Shown: positions 8,153-16,057 of the stretch, piece by piece | Numbering within the stretch: position 1 is the stretch's first letter | Layout: every line of letters begins with the position of its first letter | Source of the DNA: Halorussus rarus | GTDB lineage: Archaea > Halobacteriota > Halobacteria > Halobacteriales > Haladaptataceae | DNA length: 64,000 nucleotides | Direction: 5' to 3' | Assembly: GCF_003369835.1 (NCBI RefSeq) | Contig: NZ_QPMJ01000002.1 | Location: forward strand, 62,001-126,000 | Made by a program: the position numbers and the translations under genes | The notes under the pieces: generated by a model | The model's input: the letters and a program-made list of their open reading frames with translations, nothing else | Told to the model about the DNA's origin: nothing | Database searches by the model: none

Positions 8153-9190
8153 TCACCCGTTCGCGCTGATCGTGTCGAGGATCGCCTGCCCCATCTCGTC
8201 GGCCGACCGGACCTCGTCGACGCAGCCGGTCTCGATGGCCCGGGCCGGGATGCCGAACACCGAGCACGAGGCCTCGTTCTGGGCGAGCGTCGCGCCGCCC
8301 GCCGCCTTGATGGCCTCGATGCCCGCCGCCCCGTCCGACCCCATGCCGGTCAGCACGACGCCGGTCAGGGGGCCGTCGACCTTCGCGGCGGCCGTCTCCA
8401 TCGTCACGTCGATGGCCGGCCGCACGCCGTGGAGCTGTTCGTCCTGCTGGAGGCGGACCCGGATGCGGCCGTTACCGTAGCCGGCGACCTCCATGTGGTA
8501 GTCGCCCTTCGCCACCAGCGCCTCGCCGCCCGAGATGCGCGTCCCGTCGGTGGCCTCGCGGACGTCGTACTCGCTGCGGCGGTCGAGGCGGTCGGCGAAC
8601 CGGCCGGTGAAGCCGTCGGGCATGTGCTGGACCACCAGCACCCGGAGGTCGGCCTCCAGCGGGAGGCTCGACAGCACGCGCTCGACCACACGCGGGCCGC
8701 CGGTCGACGCCCCGACGACGAGGGTCGGGTTCCGGGCGTACCGGTGGTCGGCCTCCAGCGGCCCGCTGGTCGTGTCGACCTCCTCGACCGACGAGGGGTC
8801 GGCCCGGGTCGCCGACTCGACCTTTGCGACGAGCGCGTCGCCGTGGGCCGAGATCTCGGTCGAGACCTCCCCGCCGGGCTTGGCGAGGAAGTCGACCGCG
8901 CCCTTCTCCAGCGCCTCGAACGTCGCCTCGGCGCCGTCCTCGGTGTGGGCCGACAGCATCAGGACCGGCGTCGGGTTCGTCGCCATGATCTCCTCGACGG
9001 CCTCGATGCCGTCCATCCGGGGCATCTCGACGTCCATCGTCACCACGTCGGGGTCGTGGGTCTCGACCGCTTCGACGCCGGCCGCGCCGTCGCTGGCCTG
9101 GGCGACCACGTCGATGCCGCCGTTCTCGAGAATGTCGGAGATGACCGTCCGCATGAAGTGCGAGTCGTCCACGACGACGGCCTGAGTCAT
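8153..9190 (-). CDS. cheB: Chemoreceptor methylesterase CheB
   Basis: CheB (345 residues) removes methyl groups from receptor glutamates. It has an N-terminal receiver domain with the phospho-acceptor Asp53 (VTMDVEMPRMDG), a linker, and the methylesterase domain with the full catalytic triad: Ser162 in GASTGGP, His189 in VVQHMP and Asp286 in GMGSDGAAG. The ATG at 9190 overlaps the cheY stop codon (ATGA). A longer upstream reading frame exists but overlaps cheY, so the ATG next to MTQAVVVDDS is the start. Confidence 0.97.
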   Translation of the reverse strand: MTQAVVVDDSHFMRTVISDILENGGIDVVAQASDGAAGVEAVETHDPDVVTMDVEMPRMDGIEAVEEIMATNPTPVLMLSAHTEDGAEATFEALEKGAVDFLAKPGGEVSTEISAHGDALVAKVESATRADPSSVEEVDTTSGPLEADHRYARNPTLVVGASTGGPRVVERVLSSLPLEADLRVLVVQHMPDGFTGRFADRLDRRSEYDVREATDGTRISGGEALVAKGDYHMEVAGYGNGRIRVRLQQDEQLHGVRPAIDVTMETAAAKVDGPLTGVVLTGMGSDGAAGIEAIKAAGGATLAQNEASCSVFGIPARAIETGCVDEVRSADEMGQAILDTISANG

Positions 9191-9549
9191 GCTGAGATGA
9201 CGTCCTCGATGGCGTCCATCACGCTGGGTTTCTGGAAGGGTTTGGTGATGTAGCCGTCCGCGCCCGCCTTGATGGCGGCCTTCATCTTCTCCTCCTGACC
9301 GATGCTGGTGCACATGATGATGTTCGAGTCCGGGTCCTCCTCCTTGATCTCGGTCGTGGCCTCGATGCCGTCGCGGATGGGCATCACGATGTCCATCATC
9401 ACGAGGTTCGGGGAGTGCTGCTCGTAGAGCTCGACCGCCTCGACGCCGTTCTCGGCCTCGCCGGCGATCTCGAACTCCTCCTCGAGTATCTCCCGGAGTA
9501 GATTCCGCATAAATTCCGAATCGTCCACGATGAGTACGTTTTTCGCCAT
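9187..9549 (-). CDS. cheY: Chemotaxis response regulator CheY
   Basis: Stand-alone receiver domain of 120 residues with the acidic pocket Asp9/Asp10, phospho-acceptor Asp53 (MMDIVMP), switch Thr81 and Lys103 (ITKPF). In archaea CheY-P binds CheF to change archaellum rotation. I start at the ATG before AKNVLIVDD, which has AGGTGA about 7 bases upstream; the frame continues further 5' but across the predicted promoter. It heads the cheY-cheB-cheA-cheC1 unit. Confidence 0.96.
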   Translation of the reverse strand: MAKNVLIVDDSEFMRNLLREILEEEFEIAGEAENGVEAVELYEQHSPNLVMMDIVMPIRDGIEATTEIKEEDPDSNIIMCTSIGQEEKMKAAIKAGADGYITKPFQKPSVMDAIEDVISA

Positions 9550-9584
9550 ACGATGGTCACCTACGCGCTGGTTTGAAACGGGGT

Positions 9585-9619
9585 GAAATAAATTCTCCCC
9601 TCCGATTATCACGAGTGAT
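9585..9619 (-). promoter_or_regulatory. cheY promoter with dyad motif (motility box)
   Basis: A TATA-like run (plus strand AATAAATT, 9587-9594) lies about 40 bases before the cheY ATG. Upstream of it, at 9606-9619, is TTATCA-CGAG-TGAT, matching ten of twelve arm positions of the dyad seen before arlCE and the HemAT gene. The gap from TATA centre to motif edge is about 15 bases, as in the other copies. Confidence 0.55.
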
Positions 9620-9696
9620 GCTCGTCCGAACCCGCCGGCGAGCGGCGGTTCGGTCGGGTCGCGCGGCCCGTTTCCCCGCGGTGTGGAGTCGCCCCG

Positions 9697-10236
9697 TCAT
9701 TTCAACTGCCCGATGATGGCGTCGATGTCGATCCAGACCACGAGGTCGAGCCCGTCGCCGTTGGGCTTGCGGATGACGCCGCGCGAGACCTTCTCCTCGA
9801 TTCCCCGGGTGTCGAGGTCGGTGAGGTCCTCCTCGGTGTCGATGTTGCGCTCGGGGTGGTCGGTGACCTCGAGCACCTCGTCGACCCGGATGCCGATCTT
9901 CTGCTTGTCGTCGGCCCGGTCGAGCACGAGGACGTTCTGCTCGTCGCCCTCGGGCGCCTCGCCGTCGTCCTCCATGCCGAGGAACGTCCGGGGGTTGATG
10001 ATGGCGGTGGTCTCGCCCCGGAGGTCCATCACGCCGTCGATGGAGTCGGCGGTCCGGGGGATGCGCGTCACCTTCTTTATCTCCACGATGCTGTCGACCT
10101 CGTCGATGTCGACCGCGCAGTAGTCGTCGCCGAGGCGGAACTCCACGACCTGACGTGTCGGGACGTTCTCGACCTCGGGCGCGTCGGTCTCGTCCGTGCC
10201 GTCGCCGGCGTCTGCGTCTGTCTCCTGTACCTCCAT
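9697..10236 (-). CDS. cheW: Chemotaxis coupling protein CheW
   Basis: CheW (179 residues) links chemoreceptors to CheA. The CheW fold is recognisable in VVEFRLGDDYCAVDI, the RIPRTADSIDGVMDLRG motif and the C-terminal GLDLVVWIDIDAI strand. An ATG seven codons upstream (10257) is also possible, but it lies only about 16 bases from the TATA box at 10271-10276, too close to be transcribed. I therefore start at the ATG before EVQETD. The gap of 147 bases to cheY contains the cheY promoter, so cheW can be transcribed on its own. Confidence 0.93.
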   Translation of the reverse strand: MEVQETDADAGDGTDETDAPEVENVPTRQVVEFRLGDDYCAVDIDEVDSIVEIKKVTRIPRTADSIDGVMDLRGETTAIINPRTFLGMEDDGEAPEGDEQNVLVLDRADDKQKIGIRVDEVLEVTDHPERNIDTEEDLTDLDTRGIEEKVSRGVIRKPNGDGLDLVVWIDIDAIIGQLK

Positions 10237-10267
10237 GGCGCTCTCTATCTGGACCATCGAAGCGGAC

Positions 10268-10303
10268 CACATAAAACCCGGCCCCGCCTCTCGGAGATGA
10301 TAA
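10268..10303 (-). promoter_or_regulatory. cheW promoter with half of the dyad motif
   Basis: The TATA box (plus strand ATAAAA, 10271-10276) lies about 37 bases before the chosen cheW ATG. The distal arm TGATAA of the motility dyad is intact at 10298-10303, exactly where the other copies have it; the proximal arm (10288-10293) matches at only three of six positions. Confidence 0.45.
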
Positions 10304-10349
10304 TCGGGCGGGGGAAACGTACTTGTCGCCGCGGCGTAACGACGGGCGT

Positions 10350-11729
10350 ATGACTCGTCCCCGGCGCGCCGCCCTCGGTTCCTCCTTCGTCGTCTCTTTC
10401 CTCGCGGCGTCCGTGCTCGTCGCGACGCTCCTCGCCGCAACCGCCCCGGCCGCGTCGGCCCCGCCGCCGAGGCCCCTCTGCGACGCCTGCGGCGACTCGT
10501 TCGAGGACACCGCGGCGTCCCACGGCGTCGACGTCGCCGTCGACCGCAGCACCGCGACGCTGTCGGTCCACCGGAACGGGAGCGCCACCTGGGTCGTCCG
10601 GAACCGCCTCGCCGACACCGACGGGCTCGCCAGACTACGCGCAAACGCCACCCTCAGGACCGAGATCGCCGACCGAGCGATGTGGGACACGGAGTTCCAG
10701 GAGGCGACCGTCTCGCAATCGAACGTCCTGACCCTGCGCTACCGCGAACCCGAGTTCGCCGAGCGGTCGGTCGGCGGCGTCCTCCGGTCGGGCGCGTTCA
10801 CCGAGGCCTACGGCTACCGCAACCTCGACGGCCTCGGCGCGGACAGCCTCGCGGTGGTCGCGCCCGATGGTATGCGGGTCGGCTGGACTGTGCCCGGCGC
10901 GGCGGTCGGCGACGACGGTCGCCGGACGACGCTCACCGAACTCGACCGCTACGGATTCGTCACCCTCGTCCCCGAGGGCGCGACCCTCGGCCCGGTGCTG
11001 AGCCTCCTCGCGGTCGCGGCGCTGCTCGGGCCCGCCCTCGCGACCAACCTCCTGACGCGGGTCGCGATTCCCAGCGCGCTGTTCGGCGTCCTCGTCGCCG
11101 CGGCGTGCGGCGGCCTCGTCCGGTTCGACCGGCGGGTCGAGCCCGTCGCCGAACGCGCCGGCGCGATGCTCGCGGGCCTCGGCGTCCTCGCTGTCGGACT
11201 CGCGCTGCTGTCCGGCGGGGTCTCGCTGCTCGGGGGCGCGGCAGCCCCGGTGTTCGGGGTCGGCGCGGCCGCAATCGCGTTCGGCGCGGCGCTCTCGCGG
11301 CCGGGCGTCCGGGAGCGACTGACCTACCGGCGGCTGGTCGCCGGCGCCGCGCTGGGCGTCCTCGTCGCCGCGGCGTCGACGCTGGCGGCCGCCGTCGCGC
11401 TCGACCAGAGCGGACTGACCCTCGCGTTCCTCACCAGCCTCCCGCCGCTGGTGCCCGTGTTCGCCCTGTTCCCTGCGGGGTACGCGCTCGGCGCCGGGAA
11501 TCGACGCCTCGCCGTCGCGACCGCGACGGTCGGGTTCGGGGCCTCGTTGCTCCCGTTCGTGTCACTCTTCACTCCGAGACCGCAGTTCGGCCCGCTGGTC
11601 GTTCTGTTCGCGGCGGCGTACGCTGCCGCCGTCGCCGCAGTCGGCGCGCCGCTGCTCGTCGTCGGGATGGCGCTCGCCGAATCGACGCCGGACGACCCCA
11701 CGGCGGGCGCTCCGAGTGCAGGTCGATAA
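10350..11729 (+). CDS. Predicted secreted/multi-pass membrane protein, function unknown
   Basis: Protein of 459 residues. It has a signal peptide (about residues 1-35, Ala-rich, ending near AASA), an extracytoplasmic domain of about 170 residues containing a CDACGDSF cysteine pair, and then six to seven hydrophobic segments rich in Ala, Gly and Leu (from about residue 210 to the end). I do not recognise the family. The ATG at 10350 is preferred over the upstream TTG because the signal peptide begins right after it. It is divergent from cheW; the divergence leaves only about 110 bases for both promoters. Confidence 0.7.
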   Translation: MTRPRRAALGSSFVVSFLAASVLVATLLAATAPAASAPPPRPLCDACGDSFEDTAASHGVDVAVDRSTATLSVHRNGSATWVVRNRLADTDGLARLRANATLRTEIADRAMWDTEFQEATVSQSNVLTLRYREPEFAERSVGGVLRSGAFTEAYGYRNLDGLGADSLAVVAPDGMRVGWTVPGAAVGDDGRRTTLTELDRYGFVTLVPEGATLGPVLSLLAVAALLGPALATNLLTRVAIPSALFGVLVAAACGGLVRFDRRVEPVAERAGAMLAGLGVLAVGLALLSGGVSLLGGAAAPVFGVGAAAIAFGAALSRPGVRERLTYRRLVAGAALGVLVAAASTLAAAVALDQSGLTLAFLTSLPPLVPVFALFPAGYALGAGNRRLAVATATVGFGASLLPFVSLFTPRPQFGPLVVLFAAAYAAAVAAVGAPLLVVGMALAESTPDDPTAGAPSAGR

Positions 11730-11765
11730 CGGAATCGAGCCGGGCAGAAACCCGAATTTCTGATT

Positions 11766-12449
11766 TCAGACGTTCTCCGGCGGGAACACCATGCCGCGGT
11801 CGTCCTGCACCGCCTCGAAGAGGTCCGCGATGGTGTCGTCCGGGCCGAGGTCGTAGGCCTCGAGGATGGCCTGGAGGCAGGACGGCGAGTACCGGACCCT
11901 GACGTTCGACTCGGTGAGCAGGATGCCGAGCACGTCCTCGACCGCGGTCTCGGTCGTCAGTTGCTGGGCGTACCACCGCAGGAGGCTGTCGAACACCGTG
12001 GTCACGTCGTCGGAGAACATCTGCTGGTGGGAGACGGCGTCGTCGGACTTCGCGCTGGCGTGGAAGCCGTACCGCGCGCTGGTCCCCCGGAGGTCCTCCT
12101 CGAGCCACCGCTTGACCGCGCCGGAGTCGACGTCTGCCGCGGCGCCCCCGGCGGGCGACCGGTCGGTCGCTTGCCCGGACTGGTCGGTCGCGGAACGGGA
12201 GGGTTCCCCTGCCCCCTCGGCCGCGGACTCCCCGGACGAGGGGTCGTCGCGAACGTTCTCGGGCACCCGGGGCCGGGAGTCGGTGCCGATGACGTACCGG
12301 TCCTCGTCCAGCGGGACGACCTGCTCCTCGTCCTCGAAGTCGAGTTCGTCGGGAGACAGCGCCGACCCGTCGCCGGCGCTCCTGGCCTCGTCCGGCCGCG
12401 TGAGGGACGGTTCCTCGGGGTCCCGGCCGCCGTCCGGCGTCGGACTCAT
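11766..12449 (-). CDS. Conserved haloarchaeal protein of unknown function
   Basis: Acidic protein of 227 residues. The N-terminal half is disordered-looking (Pro/Asp/Ser/Gly-rich, with an EEQVVPLDEDRYVIG patch). The C-terminal half (about 125-227) is a compact, mostly helical domain containing KRWLEEDLRGTSARYGFHA and VRYSPSCLQAILEAYDLG. No catalytic motif is visible. The start ATG at 12449 has a TATA box (GTTTATG on the minus strand, near 12474-12480) at the distance expected for a leaderless mRNA. It lies beside the motility cluster but nothing in its sequence proves a motility role. Confidence 0.7.
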   Translation of the reverse strand: MSPTPDGGRDPEEPSLTRPDEARSAGDGSALSPDELDFEDEEQVVPLDEDRYVIGTDSRPRVPENVRDDPSSGESAAEGAGEPSRSATDQSGQATDRSPAGGAAADVDSGAVKRWLEEDLRGTSARYGFHASAKSDDAVSHQQMFSDDVTTVFDSLLRWYAQQLTTETAVEDVLGILLTESNVRVRYSPSCLQAILEAYDLGPDDTIADLFEAVQDDRGMVFPPENV

Positions 12450-12708
12450 TGCGAGACGGTACCGTTCGGGTTCACATAAACCCACCGCCTGTGCGAGCGA
12501 AACCGGCCGGTACTCCCGGCCTCCGGCGGGGTCTCCGGGGGTTCGTCCCGGCGGTCGACTCCTCCGGTCGGACGACCGCCGGCGAGACGCCCTCGACCTC
12601 GGAAACCGCAATACTTGCCAGGGCGGCCCTGGCCCGTCTCTCCCGTTCTTTCGACGATCGTTGAAATAGGGATTTATTATCGTCGAACTACTCGTGTACG
12701 GTATCGAA

Positions 12709-12933
12709 ATGAGCGTTCAACGTCCGACGACATCGTCGAGAGAACTGCCGACGGAACTGGAGTCCCCGCGGGCGAAGCTCGTGTATCTCTACCTCCTGCC
12801 CGGGGCGGCGTCGATAGACACCCTCCAGCGCGACCTCGATGTCGAGAAGATAACGCTGTACAGCATCCTGCGTACGCTCCGGGAGCGCGGCCTCGTGGAG
12901 AAGCGCGGCGGGTCGTTCGCGGTCGTCGAGTAG
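12709..12933 (+). CDS. Small helix-turn-helix DNA-binding protein
   Basis: A 74-residue protein made almost entirely of a winged-helix domain (residues about 20-74). Its recognition-helix region DVEKITLYSILRTLRERGLVEK and short wing RGGSFAVVE resemble TrmB/MarR-like haloarchaeal regulators. A TATA box (TTTATTAT, 12672-12679) precedes the ATG by about 30 bases, giving a near-leaderless start; a GTG five codons upstream is less likely. It is a plausible local transcription factor, but I see no evidence of its target. Confidence 0.75.
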   Translation: MSVQRPTTSSRELPTELESPRAKLVYLYLLPGAASIDTLQRDLDVEKITLYSILRTLRERGLVEKRGGSFAVVE

Positions 12934-13038
12934 CTACTCCTCGTCCTCTTCGGGACAGAGCTGGTCCGGCGTGCGCTCGTAGCGCGGCGTGGCGACGAAC
13001 TGCGCGATGCGTTCGCGTTCGTCATCTGAGAGGGGCAT
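12934..13038 (-). CDS. 34-residue acidic peptide, leaderless
   Basis: A complete small reading frame, MPLSDDERERIAQFVATP then YERTPDQLCPEEDEE, in typical haloarchaeal acidic style with a single Cys. On the minus strand a T-rich TATA-like element (near 13062-13070) lies about 27 bases before the ATG, as for a leaderless transcript. The stop codon abuts the stop of the convergent HTH gene. I do not recognise a function; a small regulatory or adaptor peptide is possible. The case for coding is composition, promoter spacing and neat fit between neighbours. Confidence 0.6.
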   Translation of the reverse strand: MPLSDDERERIAQFVATPRYERTPDQLCPEEDEE

Positions 13039-13271
13039 ATCCGTTGAGACTCACGGCAGGGGTAAAAAGACAGCGGCTACTGTCAGGCGGCCCGACCTCC
13101 CGGCCGGACGACCGTTCCCCGCCGCGTCGTCGGGGGCTCTGTGGCCCGTCTCCGTCCGACGGCGGCCTGTTCGGGACTGCTATCGCCGACAGTCCTATAC
13201 CCGGGAAGTCCCGAAGTGGAATGGGGATCGCATGCCGGTCAGTAACATCACCGGACGCACGGGGGGACAGC

Positions 13272-14123
13272 ATGGCTGAGGTCGACGACAAGTACCCCGA
13301 GGAGTCGGGGCGGCGCCGGTTCGTGAAGGGCGTCGTCGGGAGCGCCGCGCTCTCGGGCGTGGGGACCGCGGCGGCCGCGAGCATCAACTCGGCGACCGCA
13401 CCGACCGGGGCGGGCGGCGGCATCACCCAGTACTACGGCGTCGAGAACGTCGCGGGGCCCGCGCCGCGCGGGATGCCCCAGATTCCGATCGAGATCGACG
13501 ACGAGGGGTTCCTGAAGGGCGCCTGGCCCGAACCGGAGACTGTCACCCAGCAGGGTCGCGAGGTGACGGTCGCCGAGATGCAGCTCGGCGGCATCACCTA
13601 CTCCAGCGAGTGGTTCCAGTACTGCGGCGTCCAGACGTACCCGGGCGCCGAGCCCGACGCCGACCAGGACAACTTCTTCCGGTACGCGGGGTCCGCACCG
13701 TACGAGTGGCAGAGCGAGGAGGTCGAACCCGGCGCCAAGGTCAACGTCTCGGACTTCGAGGACTACGAGACGTGGGGCAACGGCATCGGCGAGAGCGGTA
13801 TCGGCAAGCCCGCGCTGGCGACCTGGCGCTCCCAGGACGTGCCGCCGTCGGGGACGATGCCGGTCCAGATCATCCGGAGCGAGCGCATCGCGCAGATGGC
13901 CGACCAAGGCGAGCAGTGGCTCCAGGCCAGCACCGAGCAGGGGTTCATGGCCAACCTCAACAAGTGCACCCACTTCTGCTGCGTCCCCGGGTTCAAGTCG
14001 CTGGCCTCCAGCGCTCAGTTCGGGGCCGCCAACGAGATCTACTGCCAGTGTCACCAGTCGGTGTACGACCCGTTCAGCATCGTCCAACTCTCGTTCACCG
14101 CCCTGCCCCGGCCTGACGGGTGA
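13272..14123 (+). CDS. Tat-exported Rieske [2Fe-2S] protein
   Basis: Protein of 283 residues. A Tat signal (RRRFVKGVVG) doubles as the N-terminal membrane anchor. The C-terminal Rieske domain has both cluster motifs: Cys232-Thr-His234 with Cys237 (CTHFCC) and Cys258-x-Cys260-His261 (CQCHQS). The Cys/His pairs bind the [2Fe-2S] cluster, and Cys237/Cys260 would form the stabilising disulfide. It probably acts in electron transfer on the outer face of the membrane in a cytochrome bc-like or halocyanin-linked chain. No cytochrome b gene is adjacent in this window, so it is an orphan here. The ATG follows a G-rich stretch shortly upstream. Confidence 0.88.
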   Translation: MAEVDDKYPEESGRRRFVKGVVGSAALSGVGTAAAASINSATAPTGAGGGITQYYGVENVAGPAPRGMPQIPIEIDDEGFLKGAWPEPETVTQQGREVTVAEMQLGGITYSSEWFQYCGVQTYPGAEPDADQDNFFRYAGSAPYEWQSEEVEPGAKVNVSDFEDYETWGNGIGESGIGKPALATWRSQDVPPSGTMPVQIIRSERIAQMADQGEQWLQASTEQGFMANLNKCTHFCCVPGFKSLASSAQFGAANEIYCQCHQSVYDPFSIVQLSFTALPRPDG

Positions 14124-14292
14124 CGCTCCGTCGGTCGTAGTCGCTCGCTGGCCTCGACCCCGCAGTTCGGCCGTCGGCTCTGCCGGTCGACGTCGCTCTC
14201 GCGTCCCGCGATGACGACGGCTAATTGTCACTTTTCGGATACGGCAACAAACGTTTTATAGCCGCGGTAAGCATCCACCACCGTTGAAGCGC

Positions 14293-14490
14293 ATGCTCTC
14301 CGCAGTCCTCGACCGGCTCAGAGGTATGGTGGGGTCGTCGGCCGCAGACGCCGACGACGAGAACGGCGTTCGGGACGACGGACCGGACCTCTACGAGTGC
14401 GAGGGCTGCGGGGCGGTGTTCATCTCCAGACCCGACGAGTGCTCGAACTGCGAGGACGACGACTTCACGAACGTCGGAAAGTTCCAGTGA
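14293..14490 (+). CDS. Small zinc-ribbon protein
   Basis: A 65-residue protein with a helical N-terminus and a C-terminal treble of CEGCGAVF and CSNCEDD, two CxxC knuckles that would bind one zinc or iron, rubredoxin-like. Family members are common in haloarchaea; function is unknown. A strong TATA (TTTTATAG, 14254-14261) places the transcript start around 14286, just before the ATG. A TTG three codons upstream (14284) is possible but less favoured. Confidence 0.75.
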   Translation: MLSAVLDRLRGMVGSSAADADDENGVRDDGPDLYECEGCGAVFISRPDECSNCEDDDFTNVGKFQ

Positions 14491-15070
14491 CCCGGGCCCG
14501 TCTCGACCGCTCTGCCTCTCCACTGCTCGTTTCTCCGGACCGAACTGCCAAACTCACCTCCGAGCAGCATCAGTACCGGCGTCGAACAAGACCGTGAAAC
14601 CTCGGTGCTGTCGATGGAACGTCGGTGAGCGACACAGCGTGTTAGGAACCCGCGGACAACTGGCGACGGCTGGACGAGCGTTACTTCCCCCTGTTCTGCC
14701 GTCTCGTCCGGCCGCCGGAGGTCCGCAGACCGCCGAGCGGGTAGGGTGCGCTCGGCGGTCCCCATCGCGTCACAGGCGTCGGTGCGCCCGGGAGTCGTTC
14801 GGCGACGCCGCGGCGGGCAGTCGGCGAGTCGCTGGTACGCAAGTCGCAGCGCGGCGAGGCGGTCTATCACCGCCTATCCGTCGAGAGGACCGTACAGTAG
14901 ATAAAACGGCGGCAGACTCCCGATCGTTTCATTTTAAGTCGATCCACGTGTTACGAAGTCGACCGTTCCGCAGTGCCGAATCCGCTGCAACCGCCGGGTG
15001 GATTCATACCGACCGAGTCGGATGAGGCAACTGCCGGCGCGCCCACTCGCCGCGCACCGGTCTACCAGCC
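14491..15070 (+). other. 580-base stretch without a convincing gene; contains an 11-bp hairpin
   Basis: No reading frame here has the acidic composition of the neighbouring proteins. The clearest structure is a perfect 11-bp inverted repeat, GACCGCCGAGC (14728-14738) and GCTCGGCGGTC (14750-14760), with an 11-base loop. TATA-like runs occur at about 14899-14905 and 14931-14938, more than 100 bases before the next gene, so either that gene has a long leader or an untranslated RNA starts here. Confidence 0.4.
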
Positions 15071-15415
15071 ATGGACTTCGAAACCGCGTTCGACGTACTG
15101 AGCAACGAACACGGACGCGCCGTCGTGGAGACCCTCGCGGAGACCGGCCGGCTCTCCCGCCGGGAGCTGACGGCGCGACTCCTCGCCCGCGGCGTCGGCC
15201 CAGACGATTCGGACCGGTCGTCCCGGCGCCGGCTCCGCATCGCGCTCCACCACAACCACCTGCCCCACCTGGCCGATGCCGGCGTCGTGACGTACGACGA
15301 CGAGACCGTGGCGCCGACCCGGGAGCTCGACGCCGTCGCCGAGTGGCTCGACCGCTCCGGGGCGACCGGGCCGCCCGACACACTCGACGACCGGCTGGCC
15401 GAGTTCTACGCGTGA
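15071..15415 (+). CDS. Winged-helix protein with a DUF7344-type domain
   Basis: A 114-residue protein whose pattern (DVLSNEHGRAVVETL, then IALHHNHLPHLADAGVV, then a short C-terminal helix) matches the haloarchaeal winged HTH domain I recall as DUF7344, usually annotated as a transcriptional regulator. The LHHNHLPHL recognition region is the most conserved part of that family. The gene is alone, upstream of the convergent tRNA-Thr. Its regulatory target is not evident. Confidence 0.8.
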   Translation: MDFETAFDVLSNEHGRAVVETLAETGRLSRRELTARLLARGVGPDDSDRSSRRRLRIALHHNHLPHLADAGVVTYDDETVAPTRELDAVAEWLDRSGATGPPDTLDDRLAEFYA

Positions 15416-15481
15416 GCGGCCCCCGGCCGGCTCACGTTTCTCGACAGTCAGGAACTCAGAATCGGGACGCCGACGAGAGGA

Positions 15482-15555
15482 AGCCAGGGGTGGGATTTGA
15501 ACCCACGAACTCCCGATTACAAGTCGGGTGCTTGAACCGCCCAAGCTCCCCTGGC
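15482..15555 (-). tRNA. tRNA-Thr (anticodon UGU)
   Basis: The 74-base cloverleaf folds fully: acceptor GCCAGGG/CCCTGGC, anticodon arm CCCGA-CUUGUAA-UCGGG with anticodon UGU, T arm GTGGG-TTCAAAT-CCCAC, and discriminator U. No intron is visible and CCA is not encoded. Confidence 0.95.
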
Positions 15556-15574
15556 GCGTACCGCCACGTTCAGG

Positions 15575-16057
15575 CTACTCCTTTGTGAGCGTATCGCTTT
15601 CGACCGATTTTTCCAGTTCGACCCGGTGGGGAGCGTAGCCGTGGCGGCGGTAGAACCGCCGGGCGTCGTCGTTGCCGGCCATCACCTCCAGCGCGACGGC
15701 GTCGGCGCCGGCCTCGGCGAGTCGGCGCTCGGCGGTCCGGAGCAGGTCCGACCCGATGCCCTCGCCCCGCCGGGCCGGGACGACCGCGATGTTCCGGACG
15801 ACGCCCCGAGTCGCGTCCTGCACGTAGTCGCCGGTCTCGACGCCGAAGGTGACGAACCCGACGATCTCGCCGTCGTCAGTCCGGGCCACCAGCAGCTCGT
15901 CGGCGACCGCGCTCCTGGCGACCGCCGCCCGGACGGTCGCGCGGTTCTCCTCGGCCAGCAGGTGGGAGTCGAACGCGCGCTGCTCGGCCGCCAGCTCGAC
16001 CCACTGGTCGGCCACCTCGTCGGCGTCGGCCGGCGTTCCCGGTTCGACGGAGACCAT
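15575..16057 (-). CDS. GNAT-family N-acetyltransferase
   Basis: A 160-residue single-domain GNAT enzyme. The acetyl-CoA pyrophosphate-binding motif A is clear (VVRNIAVVPARRGEGIGSDLL, with RRGEGIG as the R/Q-x-x-G-x-G/A loop), and motif B ends in NDDARRFYRRHGY. The substrate cannot be told from sequence; protein N-termini, amino acids or drugs are all possible. The ATG directly abuts the pgk stop codon, so it is probably cotranscribed with pgk. Confidence 0.88.
   Translation of the reverse strand: MVSVEPGTPADADEVADQWVELAAEQRAFDSHLLAEENRATVRAAVARSAVADELLVARTDDGEIVGFVTFGVETGDYVQDATRGVVRNIAVVPARRGEGIGSDLLRTAERRLAEAGADAVALEVMAGNDDARRFYRRHGYAPHRVELEKSVESDTLTKE

Noticed and set aside
14594-15025. 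A 143-codon open frame on the plus strand
   Set aside because: It is Arg-rich, has no promoter or ribosome site close by, and is interrupted in composition by the 14728-14760 hairpin.
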